A stretch of 64,000 bases of DNA, from contig CAVUGU010000005.1 of assembly GCA_963741055.1 (NCBI GenBank), forward strand, positions 1-64,000. Direction: 5' to 3'. Made by a program: the position numbers and the translations under genes. This document shows, piece after piece, positions 37,249-45,007 of the stretch. The notes under the pieces are model-generated. The model worked only from the letters and a program-made list of their open reading frames with translations. It made no database searches and was not told where the DNA came from. This DNA comes from Bog-756 sp963741055. Its GTDB lineage: Bacteria > Actinomycetota > Acidimicrobiia > Acidimicrobiales > RAAP-2. Positions within the stretch are counted from its first letter, which is position 1; each line of letters begins with the position of its first letter.

Positions 37249-37739
37249 GAGTTCGCGAGGGCTCGTCGCCAGTCAAGGTTCGGGGCTACTCGATCGTAAG
37301 ACTCGAAATCCACATACCGCCTCGCCAAACGAGGCATCTCCCCGAGAGCCTCGACAATTGCGTCTCGCACCTCGGCGGCTAGCACCTCATTCGTGTGCTC
37401 TGGATAGATGTAGAGCTCGGTGAGCTTGTCAGGCTCTCCAAATGGCCCAGATGGCCTTCGGTAGTACTTGCCTCCACGGCTCGACAAGTACGTCTTCACC
37501 ATGTCGGTCAACCCAACGACACTCACCCAAGCAACCACCTCGTTGAAGGCCCAGGGCTTCGATCTGATCGTTTGAAAAGCGAGGATCCGCGCCTCGGACT
37601 CCGGTCGGTAATTGACCATTGCGGCGATGTGACCTTGGGCGAGTGCTTCTTCCTCAGCGAGCTGCTCCTCCAGAGACTTCCGGTATATCGGAATGTCAAA
37701 CAAGAGCGCCGACCCAGGTCCGCCTGGTGATCGAGTCAC
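37245..37739 (-). CDS. Hypothetical soluble protein, first gene of a two-gene operon
   Basis: 164 residues. It starts near MTRSPGGPGSALLFDIP, with a charged helix (SLEEQLAEEEALAQGHIAAM) and a mixed alpha/beta rest (LTELYIYPEHTNEVLAAEVR, DAIVEALGEMPRLARRY). It is not recognised. The stop overlaps the ATG of a five-helix membrane protein, which suggests a membrane protein with a cytosolic partner. Confidence 0.65.
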   Translation of the reverse strand: MTRSPGGPGSALLFDIPIYRKSLEEQLAEEEALAQGHIAAMVNYRPESEARILAFQTIRSKPWAFNEVVAWVSVVGLTDMVKTYLSSRGGKYYRRPSGPFGEPDKLTELYIYPEHTNEVLAAEVRDAIVEALGEMPRLARRYVDFESYDRVAPNLDWRRALANS

Positions 37740-37765
37740 TGCTCGCCTCTCATCGTATTGGGGTC

Positions 37766-38191
37766 CTAGCAGTCCAATGCAAAATACTGCCCGGAGGCAT
37801 CGCCGTACGGATAGGCGAGGATGCTTTCTCGTACCCGCTCAAGAATGATCTTGCCTGTCTGAGTGAGGACACTGATAGCTGAGCTACGGGCAAAGTCTTG
37901 GACCTGAAACTCGTCGCAGACTCCTTGCGAGACTCCGTATAAAACCGAGCTGGAGTCTGCCGATGAAATGCGCAGGCTCTCCTCCTCATCGAGCATCCAT
38001 GGATCGAGGTTGCCCTTCTCGCCTTCGATGACCAGCCGCATCACGAGCCTGCCAACTATGTCGTGCGTATTCCCATGGAAATCCATAAGGTTCGGGTGAT
38101 CGGCACGAATGGCGACCAGTTCCATGGCGTGGTCAAAGGTGAAAACATCGGGGATTTCAAACGCCCGCTGGATACGGAGTAGCCAATGCAC
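37766..38191 (-). CDS. Hypothetical protein
   Basis: 141 residues from ATG 38191. The N-terminal half (VFTFDHAMELVAIRADHPNL, NTHDIVGRLVMRLVIEGE) and the C-terminal half (ISVLTQTGKIILERVRESIL) are well-formed alpha/beta sequence with normal codon use, so it is probably real. No signal peptide or membrane helix. It lies 26 bases upstream of the 37245-37739 gene on the same strand and may belong to its operon. Confidence 0.65.
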   Translation of the reverse strand: MHWLLRIQRAFEIPDVFTFDHAMELVAIRADHPNLMDFHGNTHDIVGRLVMRLVIEGEKGNLDPWMLDEEESLRISSADSSSVLYGVSQGVCDEFQVQDFARSSAISVLTQTGKIILERVRESILAYPYGDASGQYFALDC

Positions 38192-38364
38192 GCTGCTTGT
38201 CCATTGAAAATAGCCCTTGAATCATTTGAACATCGTCTACAGCACTCATCTAGATTTCCTCCTGGGTGGACTAACTCGCGATGCAACCGCGAGTTTGGCT
38301 CAGGGGTGTGACGGAGGTGCGGACCCGTCCAAAGCCCCCCGCCATGGCGTGGATAGCGTGGCTC

Positions 38365-38592
38365 ATGGCTCACTACGCCCAGGCGTTCTACGTCGAGCCA
38401 GGCCAGTGCTTTCGCTACGTCCACTCAGGCGTCGGACATGCCCAGCACTGCCCGGAGCCGATAGTCGCTCGGGGTGACTTCACCGACCGAAGCGGACATC
38501 ACTGGCGGGTGGACGCCTGCGAGGAGCACGCGGAGGAGCTCAGTGGGGTATTGGTCCGGCGTCGTTTAGAACCACCCCAATGGCACGGCTGA
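38365..38592 (+). CDS. Small Cys/His-rich protein, family copy B
   Basis: 75 residues from ATG 38365: MAHYAQAFYVEPGQCFRYVH, then GVGHAQHCPEPIVARG, DFTDRSGHHW and RVDACEEHAEEL. It has the same layout as copy A outside the element. Conserved Cys (CFR, HCPEP, DACE) and His (GHA, EEH) could bind one metal ion. The protein is compact, without signal peptide or membrane helix. The family is unknown to me. An hsdR remnant begins about 107 bases downstream. Confidence 0.7.
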   Translation: MAHYAQAFYVEPGQCFRYVHSGVGHAQHCPEPIVARGDFTDRSGHHWRVDACEEHAEELSGVLVRRRLEPPQWHG

Positions 38593-38698
38593 TGCAGTTC
38601 GACGGTGGACCAGTCGTCCACCTCGAGGAGGGCAACTGGTTTGCGGCGATCGGATTACCAAACTCCCAGCTGAGCGGCTTCATCTGTATCCTGATCCC

Positions 38699-38925
38699 GT
38701 GGTGCCCGAGGATTCCCCTGACGAGCAGGCATCCCTCGCTGCGGAAGCAAAGGCTCGTGTCGAAATCGACCAGCAGCTCCTTGCCGCAGGGTGGGTAGTC
38801 CAAAGCCAGCCGAACACAAATCTCTCCGCAGGTCCGGGGTGGCCGTCCGTGAGTTCATCTCTTGGAGAAGCCACACGGGCGGGTCGATTACCCACTCTTC
38901 CTGAACGGCCGGTCGGTCCTGCGTT
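38699..38925 (+). pseudogene. Remnant of a type I restriction endonuclease HsdR N-terminus
   Basis: From GTG 38699 the frame encodes DEQASLAAEAKARVEIDQQL and LAAGWVVQ, then NLSAG, matching the start of EcoEI-like HsdR proteins (E-x-x-x-R-x-x-ID-x-x-L-x-x-AGW-VQ). After that the similarity changes frame: GVAVREFIS, then LEKPHGRVDYPLFLNGRS. At least two indels are present and the other 900 or so residues are missing. No hsdM or hsdS is nearby. It is a decayed fragment of a former restriction locus. Confidence 0.6.
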
Positions 38926-39251
38926 TATAACCAATCGTTGCCAAAGTTATCCACAAAGGAGGTTTGCTCCCCCAACACTGCCTCCAGTGCCGCCAGCGCA
39001 CCCTCCCAGCGACAACGAAGCGGTTCGTTGAGATCCGCGGCGGGGTCTGCAAGGAGCCTCTTGATGGAGTTCGCCAAAGCTCGATTTCACCTCGGGTCAT
39101 CGGGCCTCCCACGCCACAAGCTTGGACCACGAGCCTGCGAACGTGCGTTCGCGCATCTCTCGACGCGATTCGTGCGACAGCCTCGTAGGCGGCATTGTAA
39201 GCGCAGCCGGCCGCAACAGAGTCCCGGAGACTGGACTAGCGGAGGGACTTT
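38926..39251. other. Stretch without an intact gene after the hsdR remnant
   Basis: No complete gene. On the minus strand, about 39225-38960, an open protein-like frame (DSVAAGCAYNAAYEAVARIA ... GGPMTRGEIELWRTPSRG) follows the Xre gene but has no good start codon. It may be a decayed or frameshifted gene. Confidence 0.4.
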
Positions 39252-39659
39252 TTAGCTTCGCCCCTTGACCTTCTGGAGTCCCCTCACGAGGTCACCCGCG
39301 TCGATTCGAAGCGCAATGGCGAGCTTTGCAATGTTCTCCAGTGACGGGTTTCGTTCGCCCGACTCCAGGCTCCCGATGTAGGTCCGGTTGATGCCTGAGC
39401 GAAGTGCCAATGCTTCTTGACTCAAATCCAAACGTAGCCGGCGAGCACGGATGCGATCCCCAAACTCACGTTGTCTGGGCGTCGATCCCTTCCCGGTTCC
39501 GGCCACCCTCCAATCAGATGGGAACTCCGATTCGGGGTCGACCGTATCGGGGTAACATTCGGTGCTGGACGCAACGATCCGCACGAGATGACGATCGACG
39601 CTCGGGGATGACGTGAACAAGAGGACCGCTGCGGGATGGTGGCGATCATCGGATGGCAC
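39252..39659 (-). CDS. Xre-family HTH transcriptional regulator
   Basis: The DNA-binding domain is at the C-terminus: FGDRIRARRLRLDLSQEALA, LRSGINRTYIGSLESGERNP, SLENIAKLAIALRI, a classic lambda-Cro/HTH_3 fold like controller proteins of restriction-modification systems. The frame is open to GTG 39659, but the first 50 residues are not conserved-looking. GTG 39584 or 39506 may be the true start, avoiding overlap with the divergent gene at 39613. It may control its neighbour and itself. Confidence 0.75.
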   Translation of the reverse strand: MPSDDRHHPAAVLLFTSSPSVDRHLVRIVASSTECYPDTVDPESEFPSDWRVAGTGKGSTPRQREFGDRIRARRLRLDLSQEALALRSGINRTYIGSLESGERNPSLENIAKLAIALRIDAGDLVRGLQKVKGRS

Positions 39660-40788
39660 ATGGAATCCTCCCGTAGAAGGACAACTGACCCACGACTTTG
39701 AGGACGACTTCGGACCCGTCCCCGCTCATCAACATCCAAACGGTGGTGGATGGGTAGCAAACTCTGCGGTCGTTGCGGAATCCGCATACGTAGGACCTGC
39801 GGCAGTGGTCTTTGAACGAGCGGAGGTTTCTGACTCAGCCTTCGTAACTGACACGGCGTGGGTCCGAGGGGCCGCAAAGGTTGCAGGCCACGCCAGGATT
39901 GCTGGCGATTCCGCGGTCGAAGGAACCGCTCAGATTTCGGGGCACGCTGAGATACGTGGAGACGTGTTCGTCTCGGGTGACACAGTCATAGACGATGGGC
40001 AACAGCTTGATGGGAACCTTCACATCCATGATGGAGAGGTCGTCATTGACGATCAAGACGACACTGGTCCGCACGACCAGCCTGACGCAGTTACCTACCT
40101 GCAGCACCTAAGGCCAAACGACATCATCAACCCTCTCGTCTCTACCTCACTGCCTTCGGGCCAGTCGGGTGATGCCACTTCGGCAACTGTCTATCTCGGC
40201 TGGGGAAGTGCAGATGGGCATCACGACCCGGATGACGACGTCGTAGATGCAGAGATCGTGGGGGAGCAGGACAGCGATGGATGGTTGGTATTTGGTTGTC
40301 GCCGGTGCTCCACCATCTTCTGGACGAGCCCTCAGGAGATCCGAGAGATCTGCACCGAGTGCGGAGCTGCACCTCTCGTAGACCTAGACCGCCTCCTAAG
40401 CGAGCGAGAGGTGATCCTCAACAAAGCGGGTGCTGGATGCCGTGCAACAGGTACGGAAGACCCCTCGGAGACAGAGCGAACGCTACAAGTTGTGGGTGCG
40501 CCGGCGCACACCTTTGCTGATCGCCATTCTCGTGCCCGCTGTACTCATGACAGTGATCGGGGGTTTCGCTGTGCACGGAACGGAACCTCGCACCGCTCCC
40601 TACGACCTCGGCGTATGGCCTCTCTCGTTGGGCGGAATTACAGGGTTCTTCACACTGATTGTCCTAACTGCGTGGACAGAGAAAGTGGAGAGCGACGAGG
40701 CACGGGAGCAGCGCACGGTACTGCAGACAACGCGGAACGTGCTGTACGGAGGCATCGCACCGGGACCGGTGCTCTGGTACCTGAATGA
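39613..40788 (+). CDS. Left-handed beta-helix plus zinc-ribbon protein, 5' part of a frameshifted gene
   Basis: The N-terminus AGWWRSSDGTWNPP is a DUF2510-like surface/membrane lead. Residues about 48-135 are hexapeptide-like repeats (NSAVVAESAYVGPAAVVFER, VSDSAFVTDTAWV, GHARIAGDSAVEGTAQISGH), a bactofilin/YdcK-like beta-helix that can polymerise. Residues about 220-260 form a CxxC...CxxC zinc ribbon (FGCRRCSTIF, ICTECGAAPLVD). From about 40425 the frame turns to non-protein-like sequence ending at 40788, while the next frame becomes coding. Loss of one A in AAA (40423-40425) would join the two as one protein. Confidence 0.65.
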   Translation: MNKRTAAGWWRSSDGTWNPPVEGQLTHDFEDDFGPVPAHQHPNGGGWVANSAVVAESAYVGPAAVVFERAEVSDSAFVTDTAWVRGAAKVAGHARIAGDSAVEGTAQISGHAEIRGDVFVSGDTVIDDGQQLDGNLHIHDGEVVIDDQDDTGPHDQPDAVTYLQHLRPNDIINPLVSTSLPSGQSGDATSATVYLGWGSADGHHDPDDDVVDAEIVGEQDSDGWLVFGCRRCSTIFWTSPQEIREICTECGAAPLVDLDRLLSEREVILNKAGAGCRATGTEDPSETERTLQVVGAPAHTFADRHSRARCTHDSDRGFRCARNGTSHRSLRPRRMASLVGRNYRVLHTDCPNCVDRESGERRGTGAAHGTADNAERAVRRHRTGTGALVPE

Positions 40789-40990
40789 GCAGCACTACGC
40801 CGTCGCCAAGTACGGCCGGAGGCTCACGAGCCCCGAAGCACGGGAGCGCATGGATGCACTCTGCCGCCAACAGAGGGCGGCCGTCGAGGCTCAGCGAAGA
40901 GATCAGGAAATGGCCGCAGCCGCCTTGGCCTTTTTCGCGATCTCAAACCAGCTGAGGACCATAGAGCGGAACCAACGAAGAGGCATTTGA
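40430..40990 (+). CDS. Membrane segment continuing the beta-helix/zinc-ribbon protein (or a separate gene)
   Basis: 186 residues from GTG 40430. A basic start (VLDAVQQVRKTPRRQSERYK) is followed by a helix LLIAILVPAVLMTVIGGF, a second hydrophobic segment WPLSLGGITGFFTLIVLTAW, and a cytoplasmic helical tail rich in Arg and Gln (EARERMDALCRQQRAAVEAQ). It overlaps the preceding frame by 359 bases, too much for two normal genes. With one base removed at 40423-40425 the sequence reads ILNKRVLDAV without a break. A single protein of about 458 residues is therefore likely. Confidence 0.65.
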   Translation: MLDAVQQVRKTPRRQSERYKLWVRRRTPLLIAILVPAVLMTVIGGFAVHGTEPRTAPYDLGVWPLSLGGITGFFTLIVLTAWTEKVESDEAREQRTVLQTTRNVLYGGIAPGPVLWYLNEQHYAVAKYGRRLTSPEARERMDALCRQQRAAVEAQRRDQEMAAAALAFFAISNQLRTIERNQRRGI

Positions 40991-41041
40991 GTCGGGCTCC
41001 TTCGGCTTGCGGTGCCCAACTGACATGTGGGGAAGGCCACT

Positions 41042-41419
41042 ATGCCCGTGGATGATGACCAAGACGATCAAGAGGACCCGCAGGAGGCAAGACGTTCGAC
41101 GATTCGCTTTGTGTTCCTGTGTGTCGGCGTGGCCGCCGTTGCGGTCCTGACCGTTGCTTTGGTCGCTGTTTACAGTTCATCGTCGCCTTCGACGACGAGT
41201 TCGGTAACCTCGTCGACAGTGAGCACTCCGACAACAGTTTCGCCGTCTCAAGCGGCGCAAGAAGGAGCTGCCGTTGGAGAGACCTGGGTGGCTGAACGGC
41301 GTTTTTTTCCCTCAGCGGGATCATTGGCAGCTTCGTGTTACGACGATGCGCGTTCAAAGTATCCCAGTTCGCAGATAGACCAGACGGCATTTGCTAGTGC
41401 CTGTGAGGCGAGTGGATGA
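41042..41419 (+). CDS. Small membrane-anchored secreted protein
   Basis: 125 residues from ATG 41042, with GGGGAAGG six bases upstream. Acidic N-terminus (DDDQDDQEDPQEARR), one membrane helix (FVFLCVGVAAVAVLTVALVA), a Ser/Thr linker of about 30 residues and a small domain with two Cys (AASCYDDARSKYP, FASACEASG). This is the same layout as the 45004-45675 protein: helix, low-complexity linker, short outer domain. The function is unknown. Confidence 0.65.
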   Translation: MPVDDDQDDQEDPQEARRSTIRFVFLCVGVAAVAVLTVALVAVYSSSSPSTTSSVTSSTVSTPTTVSPSQAAQEGAAVGETWVAERRFFPSAGSLAASCYDDARSKYPSSQIDQTAFASACEASG

Positions 41420-41514
41420 AGGTCTGGGATGGCCTAATCGATTGCACGCGTGGTGGAACGGGAGTTCCTGGCCGACCGCCCGGGGGGCCGCCGAGTTCAC
41501 TTTTCACCTTCGTA

Positions 41515-41650
41515 AGTCTCCTTCCAGGTCCTCGACGGCAACGGAAAGCAGTGGCGGGTGGATGCCCGTGAGGAGCACGCCGAGGAGAGCTGAGCGGGAC
41601 TGTGGTGCGAAGGACGGTTAGAGCCCCTCGACGGGATGGACGACGCCGGG
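41515..41650 (+). pseudogene. Decayed copy C of the small Cys/His-rich family
   Basis: The frame VSFQVLDGNGKQWRVDAREEHAEES ends in TGA at about 41593. A two-base duplication (AG) just before it separates the expected tail: removing it gives EELSGTVVRRTVRAP, as in copy B. The N-terminal Cys half is not recognisable and the DAC Cys is Arg. Confidence 0.5.
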
Positions 41651-41712
41651 ACAGGTGGGACATTTCGAGTCCGGGGGCCAGGCCCAAGCCGAAAGATCGT
41701 TGGTGACGAGAG

Positions 41713-42453
41713 CTACAGATAAGGCTTGAACTGGTTGACCACAGTTGCGACGTGCTGAAGGATCCGAAATATCAGATTGATCGCCGGGAAGAGGTCACCA
41801 GGTCGATTGGCCGTTCGGATACCGATGTACGGATGCACGCGGAAGGTCGGACTGAATGACTGGGGTGGTGAGGTGAACACTACGGATGCAAAAGGTTTAC
41901 CTTCGCGTAACTCTCCCCAGAAGTAGGTAAGTTGCGCATCTCCCGTTGTCGTCTCGACCATGCCGTGAGAGGCTCCCTCCGATCCCGCAACCGTGGTGAG
42001 CAAGATCTTGTGCTTGTCGTCGATGTCTAACTGGTCGAGCATCAGGAGCAGATCATCCGCGGGAGCAGACTGGTTATAGGGCTGGACTGTTTCGACAACT
42101 CGTTGCACCTGGACATTTGATACACCCGCAATCGCCGCGGGTCGTCCTGATATGTGTCGCGTTTCCTCAATCGGGAAGTTGGTTCGTATGTTTCCGTTGT
42201 CCGCCAAGGCCCATGCCAAGTGGTCAAGTACGGATCGGGCATTGTGAATGGCGTCGCCTGCCGTCAAGGCGATCTCGGAGGGCACCGGAACAAGGTTTCG
42301 AATCACCATGTCGTACTTCAGCCCGGTCAGGTCCACCTCTACGGACACCTGAAATGGTTGAGGATCGAGGTACTCGCGGCACAAGCGCTGAAGGTGCAGC
42401 AGATGCTGATGCGCGTGTCCATGCTTCAACATGATGTCGTCGTAGACTGTCAC
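41713..42453 (-). CDS. Hypothetical protein with a conserved-looking IHNARSxLDHLAW segment
   Basis: 246 residues. The segment ALTAGDAIHNARSVLDHLAW (about residues 63-82) is characteristic of a widespread but unnamed family of element-borne proteins with GD-x-IHN-RS-LDHL. A helical coiled N-terminus (HAHQHLLHLQRLCREYL) and a beta-rich C-terminal half follow. Its start overlaps the stop of the membrane-anchored protein upstream by four bases (42450-42453). The function is unknown; a role in the element's own biology or in defence is possible. Confidence 0.65.
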   Translation of the reverse strand: MTVYDDIMLKHGHAHQHLLHLQRLCREYLDPQPFQVSVEVDLTGLKYDMVIRNLVPVPSEIALTAGDAIHNARSVLDHLAWALADNGNIRTNFPIEETRHISGRPAAIAGVSNVQVQRVVETVQPYNQSAPADDLLLMLDQLDIDDKHKILLTTVAGSEGASHGMVETTTGDAQLTYFWGELREGKPFASVVFTSPPQSFSPTFRVHPYIGIRTANRPGDLFPAINLIFRILQHVATVVNQFKPYL

Positions 42454-42923
42454 TCACCCGCGCCAATCTCGGCGCGGGCAGCCTCTTTCCACTCTCCATA
42501 GGTTTCGGCGAGTTGGATGAACTCAGCCGCGTGTTCAAATAGTTCGTCGGATCCCGGAGCCAACTCCTTGTGACCCATGCCCTCGGAGTAGATGTCGTAC
42601 CGCTCCCAACAATGACGTAGTTCGGTGGTGAGATCCGAAAGCCTCTTAGAGCCGTACTTTTCAATCTTGCCCATTTCCTTAAAGACTCTGTCGAGTTGCC
42701 AACTCGATACTTGATGTCTCGTGTAATCCTCCCAAGACCTCATCACTTCATCGATGGGAGCAGTGAGGTGATCTCTGCGCCATTTCAACGTCTCTAGTTG
42801 CTTGGCGCTCTGCGTCTGAGACTTGGCGATTCTCAGCGACGTCCAAAGTCCCAGACCAGCAACCACCACCGTTGCAATCGCTGCGACGGCCGCAACGTCG
42901 GCTGAATTAATGCTCGCCACCAT
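42450..42923 (-). CDS. Membrane-anchored helical protein, first gene of a two-gene operon
   Basis: 157 residues. An N-terminal membrane helix (VAAVAAIATVVVAGLGLWTS) is followed by LRIAKSQTQSAKQLETLKWR and a helical body with many aromatic and charged residues (DEVMRSWEDYTRHQVSSWQL, LRHCWERYDIYSEGMGHKEL). The layout helix-out, coiled cytosolic domain resembles the 35912-36511 protein. The ATGA overlap couples it to the 41713-42453 gene. Confidence 0.65.
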   Translation of the reverse strand: MVASINSADVAAVAAIATVVVAGLGLWTSLRIAKSQTQSAKQLETLKWRRDHLTAPIDEVMRSWEDYTRHQVSSWQLDRVFKEMGKIEKYGSKRLSDLTTELRHCWERYDIYSEGMGHKELAPGSDELFEHAAEFIQLAETYGEWKEAARAEIGAGE

Positions 42924-42959
42924 TTCGCCAGATTATGAGACAGCGACGGCTTCGGGCGG

Positions 42960-43125
42960 ATTCGTCCCGACTCACTTTCAAAAGGGTGGGCTCAGAGTAC
43001 CCACTGCTGCGAGCCGGTGGTGGCGAGGAATCAGTCCATCGACGGCGCTTGCAAGCCGTGGAGGGTGGACGCGTGCGGGGAGCACGCGGAGGAACTCAGT
43101 GGGATAGTCGTGCCGAGGAGCGTCT
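42960..43125 (+). pseudogene. Decayed copy D of the small Cys/His-rich family
   Basis: The frame DSLSKGWAQSTHCCEPVVAR, then NQSIDGACKPWRVDACGEHA and EELSGIVVPRSV before TAA at about 43123. The core C-EP-VAR and the end WRVDACGEHAEELSG match copy B closely, but the first third is lost and there is no start codon in place. It overlaps nothing else supported. Confidence 0.5.
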
Positions 43126-43155
43126 AACACCCCGTTGGAGTTCCCTGCCGGGCAC

Positions 43156-43353
43156 CTACGTTTCGACGGGTCGCATGGACTCAAGGCCGAGAGGAGTGAT
43201 CTGGACGATCTCGGGCAACTCCTGCCCGGCACGATGACGAACGAGTGACAGCCCGCGGTCTTCCGACAGCACCAGGGCCTGCGATGGGACGTGTTGGGCA
43301 CAGAAACTGATGGCTGACCTGTGACGTCCGCCGCCCATTTGGGCTGCACTCAC
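43156..43353 (-). CDS. Short hypothetical protein (uncertain)
   Basis: 65 residues from GTG 43353: GGGRHRSAISFCAQHVPSQA, LVLSEDRGLSLVRHRAG, then PEIVQITPLGLESMRP. It reads like real protein sequence but is short, has no ribosome-binding site and no recognised relative. It may be a fragment. Confidence 0.35.
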   Translation of the reverse strand: MSAAQMGGGRHRSAISFCAQHVPSQALVLSEDRGLSLVRHRAGQELPEIVQITPLGLESMRPVET

Positions 43354-43436
43354 AACTTCGCCCTTGCCGGAGCTGTCGAATCGGACCTCTGCGTCTGGGG
43401 GTAATACGTGCTGTTCACAACACCAATGACGGTGCG

Positions 43437-43964
43437 CTACTGGCTACGGAGTGTGTGGAGAACCCGATCCACCACCGTCCCCGTGCCGGTTCCCGTCACA
43501 TTCTCGTTAGCGGTTCCCGTCCCCACCGCTTGGACTCCGAGAGAAGGGATCGAATATACGACGATGCCACCGGGATCACTGCTCGCACATGGTCCTACGT
43601 AGGTTCGCAATGCGTTCATCCTGATGGGTGGACAAAGCGACGTGATGTTCACACCTGCTGGGAGCGGCGAGAGACTCACGGTGTTTGCATTGACAAAAGT
43701 TGCGGGGCATTGCTGTGAACCCTGGAGTGGAGGCGCTAATCGAAGCATTCCAGGCACAGAATGGTCGGGGCAGTGGTCTCCGTGCTCAACCGTCCAGTTA
43801 CTGGGAACTGAGATCGCCGCCTTGCCGTAGGTGTACGTATTCCACCCTGAAGGGACCGAGACGGTCGTCGAGGACGCCGCCGTCGAAGTTCCTCCGCACC
43901 CGGCGAGTAGGAGTGACACGGCAGCCAGCCCTGTAACCAGAGCAACAACGAGCGATCGACGCAC
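43437..43964 (-). CDS. Secreted lipoprotein, unknown function
   Basis: 175 residues. The signal peptide ends in a lipobox, SLLLAGC (Cys about residue 23), followed by a Ser/Thr linker. The mature domain begins WNTYTYGKAAISVPSNWTVE, a LpqN/PsbP-like opening strand pattern, and has three further Cys. It should be anchored to the outer face of the membrane. The ligand is unknown. Confidence 0.75.
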   Translation of the reverse strand: MRRSLVVALVTGLAAVSLLLAGCGGTSTAASSTTVSVPSGWNTYTYGKAAISVPSNWTVEHGDHCPDHSVPGMLRLAPPLQGSQQCPATFVNANTVSLSPLPAGVNITSLCPPIRMNALRTYVGPCASSDPGGIVVYSIPSLGVQAVGTGTANENVTGTGTGTVVDRVLHTLRSQ

Positions 43965-44031
43965 GGAAGTAAGTGTGCCAGCCTGGACGAAATCAACCGC
44001 GTGCGTCTGGGCTGGGGGTGCCCGTCGCCGG

Positions 44032-44373
44032 CTATGAGCGTTGGCTCTCGGTATCTGTCCGGTCGTCCGGCGGAGTCGACGAGCGGAGGACGACGAGTGA
44101 CAGTCCGCCCCAGATCAGAGTTAGAACCGCCCAGACCAATATCAGCCAGCCCTCGGTCAGCCTGCCGCCTGGAACCGCAGGAGTACCCGAGAGGGGCGCG
44201 TATGCAATCCACCCATATGGGCGCTCAGCGAGGTACGAGATCCAAAGGCCGAGGAGATAGGTCAGGATTCCGAGCGCGATGACGATCAGCACGCGCTGAC
44301 CAAGATTCAGTCGAGAGAGGAATCTCACACCTCCATGATGGCCCGTCCGGGGCAATCCGAGGTCCTTTGGCAC
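44032..44373 (-). CDS. Small two-helix membrane protein
   Basis: Up to 113 residues; GTG 44329 is a likely later start. Two membrane helices (QRVLIVIALGILTYLLGLWI and GWLILVWAVLTLIWGGLSLV) flank an outer loop with YGWIAYAPLSGTP. The tail is polar. It resembles short conserved actinobacterial membrane proteins without known role. Confidence 0.6.
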   Translation of the reverse strand: MPKDLGLPRTGHHGGVRFLSRLNLGQRVLIVIALGILTYLLGLWISYLAERPYGWIAYAPLSGTPAVPGGRLTEGWLILVWAVLTLIWGGLSLVVLRSSTPPDDRTDTESQRS

Positions 44374-44393
44374 CGCGTTGGCCTGTTCCCGTC

Positions 44394-44420
44394 CGCGGAA
44401 GCGGGTCGGTTATCGACGTG
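44394..44420 (+). repeat. Dispersed intergenic repeat, copy 3 (partial)
   Basis: CGCGGAAGCGGGTCGGTTAT followed by CGACGTG, matching the core GGAGCGGGTCA-TTATCGA of the other copies. It lies in the space before the sigma factor gene. Confidence 0.45.
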
Positions 44421-44515
44421 CCACTAAGACTAAGCGGCCAGTGCTAGCGGGCGGACTGAGCTGCAAGAACTAAGTTTCGTGCAACCGGACCGGCCTCTCG
44501 GTCGTCGGAGAAGAT

Positions 44516-45007
44516 GTGGGCCGAAGCATGGATCTTGGCACGAGTCGCACCATGCGAGCTTCCGACCCATTCGATGTCTTCTATCGGACCGAATATCCGG
44601 GCATGATGCGCCTGGCTCATGCCCTAACGGGCAGTACGGAGACCGCCGAGGACGTCGTCCAAGAGGCCTTCACCAGAGTGCAAGGAAGAGCCGCCGAACT
44701 CGATAACCCTGGCGGCTACCTTCGGATAACCGTCGTCAACCTCTGTCGTGACCGTGAGCGACAGAGGACAAGGGAGCGGCGTGGCGATTCTTTGTTGATG
44801 CCCATTTCTTCGCTCTCCTTGGAGGCATCCGAGTTGATCGATGTTCTTCTTCGACTTCCCTATCGGCAACGGGCCGTTCTGGTTCTCCGGTATTGGGGCG
44901 ACTGGACAGAGGCAGAGATCGCGGAGGCGTTGGACTGTCGGCCTGGGGCAGTCAAAACGCTGGCGTCTAGGGGGCTGGCTCGTTTGAGGAGGGAGGTTGC
45001 ACCATGA
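44516..45007 (+). CDS. ECF/SigE-family RNA polymerase sigma factor
   Basis: 163 residues. Region 2: FDVFYRTEYPGMMRLAHALT, then TAEDVVQEAFTRV and YLRITVVNLCRDRERQ. Region 4: LIDVLLRLPYRQRAVLVLRY, then WTEAEIAEALDCRPGAVKTL and ASRGLARLRR. Both domains needed for promoter recognition are complete. ATG 44528 or 44549 are other possible starts. Its stop overlaps the ATG of a membrane protein (ATGA at 45004-45007), the usual arrangement for a sigma factor with its anti-sigma partner. Confidence 0.92.
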   Translation: MGRSMDLGTSRTMRASDPFDVFYRTEYPGMMRLAHALTGSTETAEDVVQEAFTRVQGRAAELDNPGGYLRITVVNLCRDRERQRTRERRGDSLLMPISSLSLEASELIDVLLRLPYRQRAVLVLRYWGDWTEAEIAEALDCRPGAVKTLASRGLARLRREVAP

